A stretch of DNA of 64,000 nt from Neptunomonas phycophila (GTDB lineage Bacteria > Pseudomonadota > Gammaproteobacteria > Pseudomonadales > Balneatricaceae), in NCBI RefSeq assembly GCF_001922575.1, contig NZ_MRCI01000001.1, positions 1,488,001 to 1,552,000 of the forward strand, in the 5' to 3' direction. Under the pieces are notes generated by a model that had not been told where the DNA came from, did no database searches, and saw only the letters and a program-made list of their open reading frames with translations. Shown one piece after another: positions 53,479 through 61,751 of the stretch. The position numbers were made by a program, and so were the translations under genes. Positions within the stretch are counted from its first letter, which is position 1. Each line of letters begins with the position of its first letter.

Positions 53479-54330
53479 TTAGCGCAGTATCAACATAGGA
53501 AGGTGCGTATTCTCGATCATCTTTAACGTGTTGCTCCCCAAAAATGCCTGAGCTAGCTTGGAGTGCGAGAAAGCTCCCATCACCAGCATATCCACCTCAT
53601 TATTGGTTTTGTAATCCATTAATCCTGCAAAGATGGCATCTTCTAAAAAGCTGGCCTTCACATCAAAACCGCTATCGCGCAACATCTTTTCTGTGGCTTT
53701 AAATTTCTCCATTAAGCCGCTTTGCTTATTTTTTACCGTGACCAAATGGCACGTCATGCCATGCAAGAGCCCGCCTTCGATAATTCGCTTAACCGCTTTA
53801 TCTGCCGTTTCTCGTCCGTCGTAAGCCAACATAAAGCTCTTAGGAGCGGAAAAGTCCTTATTAGCAATCAATACCGGGGTATGAACTTGGCGGATCACCT
53901 GCTCAATATGGGAGCCAATTGCATTAAAATCAGGTTTGTTTCCTTGCCCTGAGCGGCCTATCACAATTAAACGTGCATCTGATTCTAAATCGCAAATAGC
54001 TTCTACAATGTCACTATGGCGTTGGGTCTGTTCGATTTGAGCACAGCCTTGCTGTTCGGCAATTGTTTGGGCATTAGCAAGCATCTCTTTACCCATTTCA
54101 AGAGCGACTTTACTCCGTTGCTCATCCAGCGCTGCCATTTCTTTTAATAAAGAAGAGCGCGCGCCTAAACCAATTGCCCCACTCAGGTCTTCAGCAGCCG
54201 CCACGTTCTCTTTTTCGATAGCATGCAGCAATAACAGAGGCTTACTGAGTTTGTTAGCGGCCCAAATGCCTGCACTACACACGGCATTGGAAAAAGCTGA
54301 GCCGTCTAAACAAGTAATAATTTTATTCAT
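53479..54330 (-). CDS. Universal stress protein, tandem UspA domains
   Basis: The 283-residue protein has two UspA folds (about 1-145 and 155-283). The first ends with RLIVIGRSGQGNKPDFNAIGSHIEQVIRQVHTPVLIA, close to the ATP-binding G-x2-G-x9-G-S/T pattern. The second ends DMLVMGAFSHSKLAQAFLGSNTLKMIENTHLPMLIL, where the loop is altered, so only the first domain may bind nucleotide. It follows the SulP transporter gene by ten bases and is co-transcribed with it. SulP-Usp pairs are common and may tie anion uptake to stress. Confidence 0.9.
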   Translation of the reverse strand: MNKIITCLDGSAFSNAVCSAGIWAANKLSKPLLLLHAIEKENVAAAEDLSGAIGLGARSSLLKEMAALDEQRSKVALEMGKEMLANAQTIAEQQGCAQIEQTQRHSDIVEAICDLESDARLIVIGRSGQGNKPDFNAIGSHIEQVIRQVHTPVLIANKDFSAPKSFMLAYDGRETADKAVKRIIEGGLLHGMTCHLVTVKNKQSGLMEKFKATEKMLRDSGFDVKASFLEDAIFAGLMDYKTNNEVDMLVMGAFSHSKLAQAFLGSNTLKMIENTHLPMLILR

Positions 54331-54340
54331 TGTTATCTCC

Positions 54341-55828
54341 TCAGTGACCTGCCATCAGTTTTTCAACTTCTTTGGGATCGTTTAGGACGCCAAACTTATC
54401 GACAATCGTTTCTGTTGCTGCACTCATGCCAACGACTTCGACCTCTGCGCCTTCGCGTTTGAATTTGATGACGACTTTATCAAGCGATGATACCGCTGTG
54501 ATGTCCCAAAAATGCGCATGCGTTAGATCGATAACCACTTTATCAACCACTTCCTTGAAGTCAAATGACTCAATGAACTGCTCAGACGATGCAAAAAATA
54601 CCTGACCAATCACTTGGTAGTTACGCACGCCGTTTGTTGCTTGTTCTGATTTAACGACCATAAAGCGGCCGATCTTGTTCGCAAAGAACAATGTAGCCAA
54701 CAACACACCAACAAATACACCCAGCGCTAAGTTATGAGTAGCCACAACAACGATCACCGTTGCAATCATTACAATATTGGTTGATAGAGGGTGTTTTTTA
54801 AGGTCGGTAATAGAGCTCCATGAGAAAGTACCAATGGATACCATAATCATTACCGCGACGAGTGCCGCCATAGGGATTTGTTTAATCCACTCATCTAAAA
54901 AGACAACCATGATAATCAGCAATGTGCCGGCTACGAAGGTCGATAGCCGTCCACGACCACCAGATTTTACGTTGATGATTGATTGACCAATCATTGCGCA
55001 GCCGGCCATACCACCCATTAAACCAGCACCAATATTAGCGATGCCTTGGCCTTTACATTCTTTGTTACGGTCACTTTTTGTATCGGTTAAATCATCGACA
55101 ATAGTGGCTGTCATCATGGATTCTAATAAACCAACAATAGCTAAACCGACAGAGTAAGGAAGGATGATATACAAGGTTTCTAGGTTAAGTGGTACATCAG
55201 GCCATAAAAAGATAGGTAAGGTATCAGGTAACTCACCCATGTCTCCTACAGTACGAATATCGAGCCCAATCATCATGGCAACGGCCGTTAATACGATAAT
55301 ACATACCAAAGGCGATGGAATCGATTTGCCTACAACCGGCACGTATGGAAACAAATAAATGATCCCCAAGCCTGCGGCCGTCATTGCGTAAACATGCCAA
55401 GTCACGTTGGTAAGCTCGGGCAGTTGTGCCATAAAGATTAAAATAGCCAGCGCATTAACAAACCCAGTGACTACAGAGCGCGACACAAACCGCATTAAGC
55501 TACCTAACTTTAGATAGCCGGCTATTATCTGAATAACACCCGTGAGTAGCGTTGCTGCTAAAAGGTATTCAAGGCCGTGGTCTTTGACTAAAGTGACCAT
55601 CAGCAAAGCCATCGCGCCGGTAGCGGCCGATATCATGCCAGGGCGGCCACCCACTATCGCGATGATAACTGCGATACAGAATGAGGCATACAAACCTACT
55701 TTAGGGTCAACGCCTGCAATAATAGAAAAAGCGATTGCTTCAGGGATTAAGGCCAACGCCACTACAGTGCCGGCCAGTAAGTCGCCCCGAATATTAGAGA
55801 GCCATTCTAGTTTCATTTTTTCAAGCAT
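54341..55828 (-). CDS. SulP-family inorganic anion transporter with STAS domain
   Basis: The start is placed at ATG 55828, preceded by AAGG and six bases; ATG 55843 in the same frame is also possible. The 495-residue membrane protein has the SulP core of 10-14 helices ([60 protein letters not shown]). A C-terminal STAS domain follows (about 400-495, [22 protein letters not shown]). Substrates in the family include sulfate, bicarbonate and dicarboxylates; the sequence alone does not decide. Pairing with usp and the marine setting make bicarbonate or sulfate plausible. Confidence 0.92.
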   Translation of the reverse strand: MLEKMKLEWLSNIRGDLLAGTVVALALIPEAIAFSIIAGVDPKVGLYASFCIAVIIAIVGGRPGMISAATGAMALLMVTLVKDHGLEYLLAATLLTGVIQIIAGYLKLGSLMRFVSRSVVTGFVNALAILIFMAQLPELTNVTWHVYAMTAAGLGIIYLFPYVPVVGKSIPSPLVCIIVLTAVAMMIGLDIRTVGDMGELPDTLPIFLWPDVPLNLETLYIILPYSVGLAIVGLLESMMTATIVDDLTDTKSDRNKECKGQGIANIGAGLMGGMAGCAMIGQSIINVKSGGRGRLSTFVAGTLLIIMVVFLDEWIKQIPMAALVAVMIMVSIGTFSWSSITDLKKHPLSTNIVMIATVIVVVATHNLALGVFVGVLLATLFFANKIGRFMVVKSEQATNGVRNYQVIGQVFFASSEQFIESFDFKEVVDKVVIDLTHAHFWDITAVSSLDKVVIKFKREGAEVEVVGMSAATETIVDKFGVLNDPKEVEKLMAGH

Positions 55829-55843
55829 AGTAAACCTTGTCAT

Positions 55844-56387
55844 GTGTTTAAAACAACGCGGTCTCGGCGCTCAGCTTCAAGCGATTGCTCTTTAGCTGCT
55901 GTGCAGATTCTACGTTTTTGATAGTTGCGATACTTTTAAAACTGCGGTTGCTAACAGATAGCACACATCGTTTATCCTTTGATGACAAACGCGCGGTTAT
56001 AAGTTCTGATTCCAAACGTACCCACCGCAGACGCGGTATTAGGGTGTCATCCGAAAACGATGACTGTTTGAGGAGAGGTTGCCTAAGGTGGCGTGATCAG
56101 CAAAATGCTTACCTTATATCCATTTAATGATTGGCCGAATTTTACAATAATTTACCATGTAAGAAAATAATAACCTGCCGTCTCGGCTTTATTTAGTACT
56201 CTGTTAGTTTTGCCCAACTCAATATCATCCCTATGGTTCATCTATCTTTACCATGCACCAAGTGCGTTAACAGCAGGTTGAAAAAGCGTTTACAAGCAGA
56301 GTGTAAGCACTAGCCCATTAAGGACTCATTGCTTTGCTGTCGAATTACGCTAAAATACTGTAATTATATACAGCATAGGGTTGTGTC
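55844..56387. other. 544-base region between sulP and umuD
   Basis: No gene is supported. It contains two small hairpins near 56024-56064 (ACCGC-AGAC-GCGGT and GTCATC-N7-GATGAC), which could fold in the sulP leader on the minus strand, and a LexA box next to umuD. The rest is AT-rich with no recognised motif. Confidence 0.5.
56358..56373 (+). promoter_or_regulatory. LexA box of umuD
   Basis: CTGTAATTATATACAG fits the LexA consensus CTGT-N8-ACAG exactly at its ends and lies 15 bases before the umuD ATG. SOS control of this gene is therefore expected. Confidence 0.92.
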
Positions 56388-56795
56388 ATGCTTCGATTTA
56401 TTCCTCTTAAAGCTCAAGCGGGTATTGCAGGGTTCGAGTCCCCTGCTGCCGAGTACACGCAATTATCCTTAACCTTAGATCAAATCTTAATTGACCACCC
56501 TTCAGCTACCTATTTGGGAGTTGTTGAGGGCGAATCGATGACGGGGGTGGGGATTTTTCCTCACGATATTCTGGTAGTCTCACGAGCAGAAAAAGTTATC
56601 TCTGGCGATGTCATTGTTGCCACGTTAAACGGTAACTTTGTGTGTAAAATTGCCGATACTAAAAATATGCGGCTACTGTCCTCAGCCAAAGGCTTTAAAA
56701 CTTACCAATTAAATGACGGCGATGAGTTTCTAGTTGAGGGGGTTGTAACGCGCTCAATTCGTATGCACCGGCCTTTTAAACGCGGGTTAGTGTAA
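56388..56795 (+). CDS. umuD: SOS mutagenesis protein UmuD
   Basis: The 135-residue LexA-fold protein cleaves itself under RecA* to give UmuD', the activating subunit of polymerase V. Ser50 (GESMTG) and Lys87 (NFVCKIAD) form the catalytic dyad, with the same 37-residue spacing as Ser60/Lys97 of E. coli. The cleavage site is Ala14-Gly15 (GIAG-FESPA), in line with Cys24-Gly25. The N-terminal arm is ten residues shorter than in E. coli. umuC is not adjacent but 1.95 kb further on, past a gene in the opposite direction. A LexA box precedes it. Confidence 0.95.
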   Translation: MLRFIPLKAQAGIAGFESPAAEYTQLSLTLDQILIDHPSATYLGVVEGESMTGVGIFPHDILVVSRAEKVISGDVIVATLNGNFVCKIADTKNMRLLSSAKGFKTYQLNDGDEFLVEGVVTRSIRMHRPFKRGLV

Positions 56796-56863
56796 AAACC
56801 CAATTTAATGCCTGAGTGCTTTCGTGAACTTAGCGCGTTTTGCCACACGCCATCCCTGATCAT

Positions 56864-58579
56864 TTATTGGCGTAGCTGTAGCTCGTGATCACCTATCTTT
56901 AAAATATTCCAGACAGGCGGCTTAACCTCCATTTTATTATGTCTAATATCGTCTATTATTTGCGATTTGCTAAGCCCCTCATGACGACCAAACGAGGAAT
57001 GCTTCCACTGATCATCCGCAAAATAAAAAAGGTATATCTGAATTCGATTACCCTCTTGTTCCGTAATGAGTAAATAGTCGGTTTGTTGATCTTTATTTAA
57101 GTCTATTGGCTGTAAATAGGTAGCGCTCAGTTGCCTAAACAACCAGACATTATTAACCATCATGTCGTAGATAGGCTTTTCCAGAGATTCCGGTAGTTCT
57201 CCGTTCAATACGTTGATCGTAGCGATGAGGGTGTCTTGCTCGACCGCTGCCGCTTTGCCTCGTTCAGTAAATAAAGCATCTATCTTGATGGTTAGCTTGA
57301 GATTATCTGGATGCTTTGCTTTTAATGCGTTAAGCGCATCATAACCGGGCTTGGCTAAGTTATATCTGAGGTAATAAAAATCAACCTCCTCCAGTACTAG
57401 ATCATCATGACTAAGCAGGTTAATTTGGCTATGTGCCGATATTTTTCGAAAATCAAGAATAGGAGTATTAACAAGTAACATAGAGCCAAGTACAACAACG
57501 CCCATGCGAATGTTTATCCAATTAAGGCGGTATAGCCAATTATCCCGTTTCGATACAATGCTCCACGAATAGCCGCACGAAAATAAGGTTAGTAGACTCC
57601 ACAGTAGCCAAGCCCAGCAGCGGTCTACACTCCAACCGTATTGCTCGATACGCACATAAAGTCCATAAGCACTGATGATGCTATAAATGGGCAATAAGGC
57701 TAAACCAATATAGATGAAGCGATGAATAGCCGTTGGATAAGGCCGCTGAGTAGGATCATCTTGATAAACGGCATTAGTAAAAAACAGGAGAATAGCCTGC
57801 ATCCATAAGATTAATAGACTGCCTCCCGATTCCCATAAAGGCGTTAGCCCTGTAAATGGCAATGAGAGTAAAAAAATAATCGATACAAAAATTAAGACAA
57901 CCAATAAAAACTTCATCAACGCTTGTTGAATTCTGGTTAGTGTATCAATGATGCCGGACTGCTGACGGAATATGACAATGCCTACCCCATTCGCTAGAGA
58001 AAGTATCGGATAATAGAAGTGAGGCTGTTCAAATAGCGTTTCGAAGAAGGTGATATCAATAGCGTCAAATAATGCACCCCACAGCTTTAAAATACCCCAG
58101 AAGCACAGCATAAATACAAGCGCGGCACCGAATGTTAAAAAGTTGCGCCAAGATAATTTAAATAAACGGCTGTAAGTGGGCTCTTCTCCTCTTCCTGGTA
58201 CGGTAAAGTGCTGTATGTACATCAGCCCCTTAAACGTTGCGATGGCGATGGTGCCAACTAAAACAGGGATGAGTTCGCCGTAACTGTCTTGGGGCTGGAA
58301 GGGGCTGGCTTGCGTTCCTGTGTAATAACCTAGCAAAAGCGCCACGCTCCCCGCTAACATAGCGAAGGCGTAAAGCATTCCGTTTGCTTTGTTATTTAAG
58401 GCTAATAGCAAAATGGTTGGAGTGACTAGTGTGAAGCTATAAAGCCCAAATAACCAAGGTAATTTATACGAAGGCCAGAAGCTTTGCTCGATTGATTGAT
58501 GCAGCACAAGCAAGGCTAAGCCTTGGAATAAAGCAATGCACAATAGCGTTAAACGCTGGTTTATATCAGTCATTTGCAT
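56864..58579 (-). CDS. DUF4153-family membrane protein
   Basis: The start is placed at ATG 58579, with AAGGA seven bases upstream; a longer frame reaches 58612. The 571-residue protein has about ten N-terminal hydrophobic helices (residues 10-360), then a soluble C-terminal domain of about 190 residues with HDDLVLEEVDFYYLRYNLAKPGYDAL and YLQPIDLNKDQQTDYLLI, an EF-hand-like DLNKDQQTD loop. This fits DUF4153 proteins, whose function is unknown and which may work in the cell envelope. It sits between umuD and umuC, on the opposite strand. Confidence 0.75.
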   Translation of the reverse strand: MQMTDINQRLTLLCIALFQGLALLVLHQSIEQSFWPSYKLPWLFGLYSFTLVTPTILLLALNNKANGMLYAFAMLAGSVALLLGYYTGTQASPFQPQDSYGELIPVLVGTIAIATFKGLMYIQHFTVPGRGEEPTYSRLFKLSWRNFLTFGAALVFMLCFWGILKLWGALFDAIDITFFETLFEQPHFYYPILSLANGVGIVIFRQQSGIIDTLTRIQQALMKFLLVVLIFVSIIFLLSLPFTGLTPLWESGGSLLILWMQAILLFFTNAVYQDDPTQRPYPTAIHRFIYIGLALLPIYSIISAYGLYVRIEQYGWSVDRCWAWLLWSLLTLFSCGYSWSIVSKRDNWLYRLNWINIRMGVVVLGSMLLVNTPILDFRKISAHSQINLLSHDDLVLEEVDFYYLRYNLAKPGYDALNALKAKHPDNLKLTIKIDALFTERGKAAAVEQDTLIATINVLNGELPESLEKPIYDMMVNNVWLFRQLSATYLQPIDLNKDQQTDYLLITEQEGNRIQIYLFYFADDQWKHSSFGRHEGLSKSQIIDDIRHNKMEVKPPVWNILKIGDHELQLRQ

Positions 58580-58708
58580 AATTACATCCTTGTAAAAAAG
58601 CCAGTTTAGCATTGAATTTTCAATTCTTTGAATAACCTATACCTAAGAGAGTGAGGAAACTGACACATAAAGTCTTTTATTGATTTATCAGTACATCACT
58701 CTAATATA

Positions 58709-58724
58709 CTGTATATATAAACAG
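58709..58724 (+). promoter_or_regulatory. LexA box of umuC
   Basis: CTGTATATATAAACAG fits CTGT-N8-ACAG and is very close to the E. coli consensus. It lies 21 bases before the chosen umuC start, so umuC has its own SOS control independent of umuD. Confidence 0.92.
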
Positions 58725-58744
58725 TTATTTGGGTGTTGTGTGAT

Positions 58745-60007
58745 ATGTATGCGTTATGTGATGTCAATGCGATGTATGCCAGTTGCGAAAAGGTGTTTGA
58801 CCCGAGCATTCGTAAAAAGCCCGTGGTGGTGTTAACGAATAATGATGGGTGCATTTGTGCCACTTGCCCTGTGGCACGCAAGATGGGCATTGGTAAAAGC
58901 TTTGTGCCCTACTTTACCGTCAAGAATGAGTTGGCGGCCGCTGGCGCTGTCGTGCGTAGTTCTAATTATGAACTCTATGCTGATCTGTCCCAGCGTTTAA
59001 TGGATACCTGTGCGCGCTTTGCGCCTGACCATCATGTTTATAGCATTGATGAATGCTTTTTATACTTTGGCTCTTATGTTCCCGATATAGGCTGGGAAGC
59101 GCATGCTTGCGATATTCGGCGCACCGTCTGGAAAGAGGTGCGTTTACCGATAGGCGTGGGTATAGGCCCAACGCCAACCTTAGCGAAAGCCGCTAACTAT
59201 GCTTCCAAGCACATTGCAGGCTTTAATGGTGTGGCGGTGATTGATAATGAAGCGGTGCGCCGTCGCGTCTTAAAGCAGATGTCGGTGCGTGATATTTGGG
59301 GTATTGGTCGTCGATTAGCACGTCGATTAAATGAGATGGGTATCGAGAGCGCGTGGCAATTGGCACAATCCAAGCCTGCGCTGATGCGTAAGCATTTTAG
59401 TATATTGGTTGAAAGTACCGTACATGAGCTCAATGGTATCATTAAGTTATCATGGGATGATGTGCGTGCACCCAAACAACAAATTTACTCCACCCGGTCT
59501 TTTGGGGCACGTGTTACGGATAAATCCGTTTTGCGCCAAGCGTTGTTATCTCATGTTGGTATTGCGGCTAGTAAATTACGTCGTCAGCAAGGGTTGGCGA
59601 GTACTCTGCAGGTGTTTGCCAGTAATTCTCCGCATGATGGCGAGCCGTTTTATCGTAAATCATTTACCTATCAGTTTTTGACTCCGACCAGTGATACAAC
59701 CGTGATAGCTCATGCGGTGAGTGGTTTAGTGGACGGTCTGTATAAATCAGGCGTACATTTTTATAAATGTGGTGTGGGCTTAATCGAAATAGTGGATGCT
59801 AGCCAATACCAAGCCGATTTATTTTCTATCTCGAACGACAACCCTTCCCTTATGCAGTGTATGGATAGCATCAATGCTCGCTATGGCCGTAACACGGTAC
59901 ATATTGCAGGCCAAGGTATTACGCCCCAATATGCGATGAAGCGTGCTTTTTTGTCGCCTCAGTATACAACTCGATTCGAGGGCTTACCTAAAATACGGTG
60001 CTGTTAA
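58745..60007 (+). CDS. umuC: DNA polymerase V catalytic subunit UmuC
   Basis: This Y-family translesion polymerase starts at ATG 58745 (420 residues, E. coli 422). The N-terminus is YALCDVNAMYASCEKVFDP with the first metal-binding Asp6. The second motif YSIDECF places Asp102-Glu103 at the active site. The HhH thumb (DIWGIGRRLARRLNEMGI) and little finger follow, and the C-terminus carries the UmuC tail with Gln/Phe-rich clamp-like residues (QADLFS). All parts look intact. With umuD it would form polymerase V, although the genes are split and each has its own LexA box. Confidence 0.95.
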   Translation: MYALCDVNAMYASCEKVFDPSIRKKPVVVLTNNDGCICATCPVARKMGIGKSFVPYFTVKNELAAAGAVVRSSNYELYADLSQRLMDTCARFAPDHHVYSIDECFLYFGSYVPDIGWEAHACDIRRTVWKEVRLPIGVGIGPTPTLAKAANYASKHIAGFNGVAVIDNEAVRRRVLKQMSVRDIWGIGRRLARRLNEMGIESAWQLAQSKPALMRKHFSILVESTVHELNGIIKLSWDDVRAPKQQIYSTRSFGARVTDKSVLRQALLSHVGIAASKLRRQQGLASTLQVFASNSPHDGEPFYRKSFTYQFLTPTSDTTVIAHAVSGLVDGLYKSGVHFYKCGVGLIEIVDASQYQADLFSISNDNPSLMQCMDSINARYGRNTVHIAGQGITPQYAMKRAFLSPQYTTRFEGLPKIRCC

Positions 60008-60115
60008 TGGACGGATCATGGATAGCATTGTTGTAGATTTCAATATGGCCTTATTATATGTAATACAATATTATATAAGAAAGAAAAGCTATATGAATCA
60101 TATTCGGAGTACGCA

Positions 60116-60655
60116 ATGACAACCTCTTTTAAACTAGTAGCAGGTGATGCATTTCCAACGATTAAAGCCAATCTGCTAGATGGATCGACTGTTCAATTAG
60201 GCCAAACGATAACTGAAGGCGCCACGTGGCACATGGTTGTGGTGTATCGTGGAAAGCATTGCCCGTTATGTACACGTTATTTAAACTTATTAGAAGAATA
60301 TAAGACGAAGCTCGCTGATATCGGTGTCGATGTTATGGCGGTTTCTGCTGATTCAAAAGATCAATTAGAAGAACATATTCAGAAACTGAATGTTAGCTTC
60401 CCTATCGCGTACGGTTTAACCGAAGTCCAAATGAAACAGCTGGGGCTATATGTTTCGATGCCTCGGCATGAGCAAGAAACCGATCATAACTTTGCTGAGC
60501 CGGGTATGTTTATTATTAATGAAGCCGGAACGCTGCAGAGCGTTGATATATCAAATGCCCCATCATTACGTCCTGAATTAGAAATTGTGGTTCATGGATT
60601 AACGTTTGTGAGAAGCCAAGAAACTTACCCAATACGCGGCACTGTCGAGTATTAA
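60116..60655 (+). CDS. Peroxiredoxin-like (AhpC/TSA family) protein
   Basis: The 179-residue thioredoxin-fold protein has the active segment VVYRGKHCPLCTRYLNLLEE near residues 42-60. The peroxidatic Cys is in a C-x-x-C context (CPLC), unlike the usual PxxxTxxC of classic peroxiredoxins. It is close to a group annotated peroxiredoxin-like, which may reduce peroxides or disulfides. Later, FAEPGMFIINEAGTLQSVDIS is the C-terminal beta part. Start ATG 60116 follows GGAG. It is convergent with mdcR and separated from it by a bidirectional hairpin. Confidence 0.85.
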   Translation: MTTSFKLVAGDAFPTIKANLLDGSTVQLGQTITEGATWHMVVVYRGKHCPLCTRYLNLLEEYKTKLADIGVDVMAVSADSKDQLEEHIQKLNVSFPIAYGLTEVQMKQLGLYVSMPRHEQETDHNFAEPGMFIINEAGTLQSVDISNAPSLRPELEIVVHGLTFVRSQETYPIRGTVEY

Positions 60656-60668
60656 TACAGCAAACATT

Positions 60669-60700
60669 GTGGTGCTTATTTGAGTGATAATAAGCACCAC
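60669..60700. terminator. Bidirectional hairpin between peroxiredoxin-like and mdcR genes
   Basis: A perfect 12-bp stem (GTGGTGCTTATT with its complement) has an 8-base loop between two convergent stop codons. T runs are short on both strands, so termination is likely but not ideal. Confidence 0.75.
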
Positions 60701-60705
60701 TCCTT

Positions 60706-61611
60706 TCACAAATAATCATTTGTCCGACATTCTGCTATACAGCTGAGTATTCTTGGATCGCGCTCTCTGCTCGCTAGGCAAACCATAGAGATATTCTGCT
60801 TAATATCTTCTAACCCCTTGAGTTTTATAAGCTTAATCTTATTTTCAAAGACCGACTCTACACGCCGCGGCAAAATAGCGTACCCCATTCCGGCACTAAC
60901 CATACTAATGAGTGAGAATATATCAGTAACTTGCATCACAACATTGGGCTGAAACCCCGCTCTATCAAACGCTAAGAGGCTATCTCTGTGGGTCGCAAAT
61001 TGTTGTGTTAGCGTCACGAATGTTTCGTCTTTTAATGAGGTTAAGTCAACATCCTCTGCGCTGGCTAACTCACTATCAGCAGGTACGGCGAGGAGAACAT
61101 CGTCACTAAAAAGCGGAAGCGAGATGTAATCTGGGTTATTAAATTGCTGTTCTAAAGAAACCAGAATAACATCTAGCTGTAAGTTATTGAGTTTATTGAA
61201 TAAAACCGCATTGGAGTCTAATGTCAGTTGTATGTTTAGGTCTCCTTTCCTCAGCTTTAATCCGGCAATCAAACGGGGAACTGTGTTTAAGGTTAAGGAA
61301 TACAGCGCGCCTAAATTAAATTCACTAGAAAATAAGCCGGCCGCTTCACGAGTAGATGCAACAGCTTCGTTGATATCAGCCATTATTTTTTCTGCTCGTT
61401 CTTCTAGCACCCGCGCTGAAGGTAAAGGGAGCAACAGACGGCCTTCTTGACGAAACAAAGGACACTTCAACCCTTCTTCCAACGAATGAATAGCACGATG
61501 GATGCTCACGGTACTCATGTTCAGATCCGCAGCGGCTTCGGATAAAGTCCCCGTTTTAATGAAAGCGAGAAAAATCTCGAGCTTTTTGAGTGTCAAAACA
61601 TCGTCAAACAT
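60706..61611 (-). CDS. mdcR: LysR-family regulator of malonate use, MdcR
   Basis: The 301-residue LysR protein has an N-terminal helix-turn-helix (LTLKKLEIFLAFIKTGTLSEAAADLNMSTVSIHRAIHSLEE, in parts) and a C-terminal inducer domain ending RTNDYL. It is divergent from mdcA and separated from it by 140 bases that carry a 15-base palindrome with a T-N11-A core. In Klebsiella and Acinetobacter the MdcR protein activates the mdc operon in response to malonate. The same role is inferred here from position and similarity. Confidence 0.88.
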   Translation of the reverse strand: MFDDVLTLKKLEIFLAFIKTGTLSEAAADLNMSTVSIHRAIHSLEEGLKCPLFRQEGRLLLPLPSARVLEERAEKIMADINEAVASTREAAGLFSSEFNLGALYSLTLNTVPRLIAGLKLRKGDLNIQLTLDSNAVLFNKLNNLQLDVILVSLEQQFNNPDYISLPLFSDDVLLAVPADSELASAEDVDLTSLKDETFVTLTQQFATHRDSLLAFDRAGFQPNVVMQVTDIFSLISMVSAGMGYAILPRRVESVFENKIKLIKLKGLEDIKQNISMVCLASRERDPRILSCIAECRTNDYL

Positions 61612-61652
61612 GGCTCTCTCTTTTTATTGTTATATATAGGGAGGTTTGATTA

Positions 61653-61667
61653 TTACTCTAAGAGTAA
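61653..61667. promoter_or_regulatory. Candidate MdcR operator
   Basis: TTACTCT-A-AGAGTAA is a perfect 15-base palindrome with a LysR-type T-N11-A core. It is about 42 bases before the mdcR start and 85 bases before mdcA, so it could serve both promoters. Confidence 0.6.
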
Positions 61668-61751
61668 CGGTTTATCAACTTGCTTGATTGATGGGCAGCG
61701 TTAGGAGGATTACTTTTTAAGAAAAAATAATACAAAAAAAAGGATCGCATC

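Noticed and set aside
56420-56455. GGGTTCGAGTCCCC inside umuD looks like a tRNA T-arm
   Set aside because: The stem needs an 8-base loop, no other tRNA arms are present, and the bases encode the conserved UmuD cleavage region GIAGFESPAAEY.
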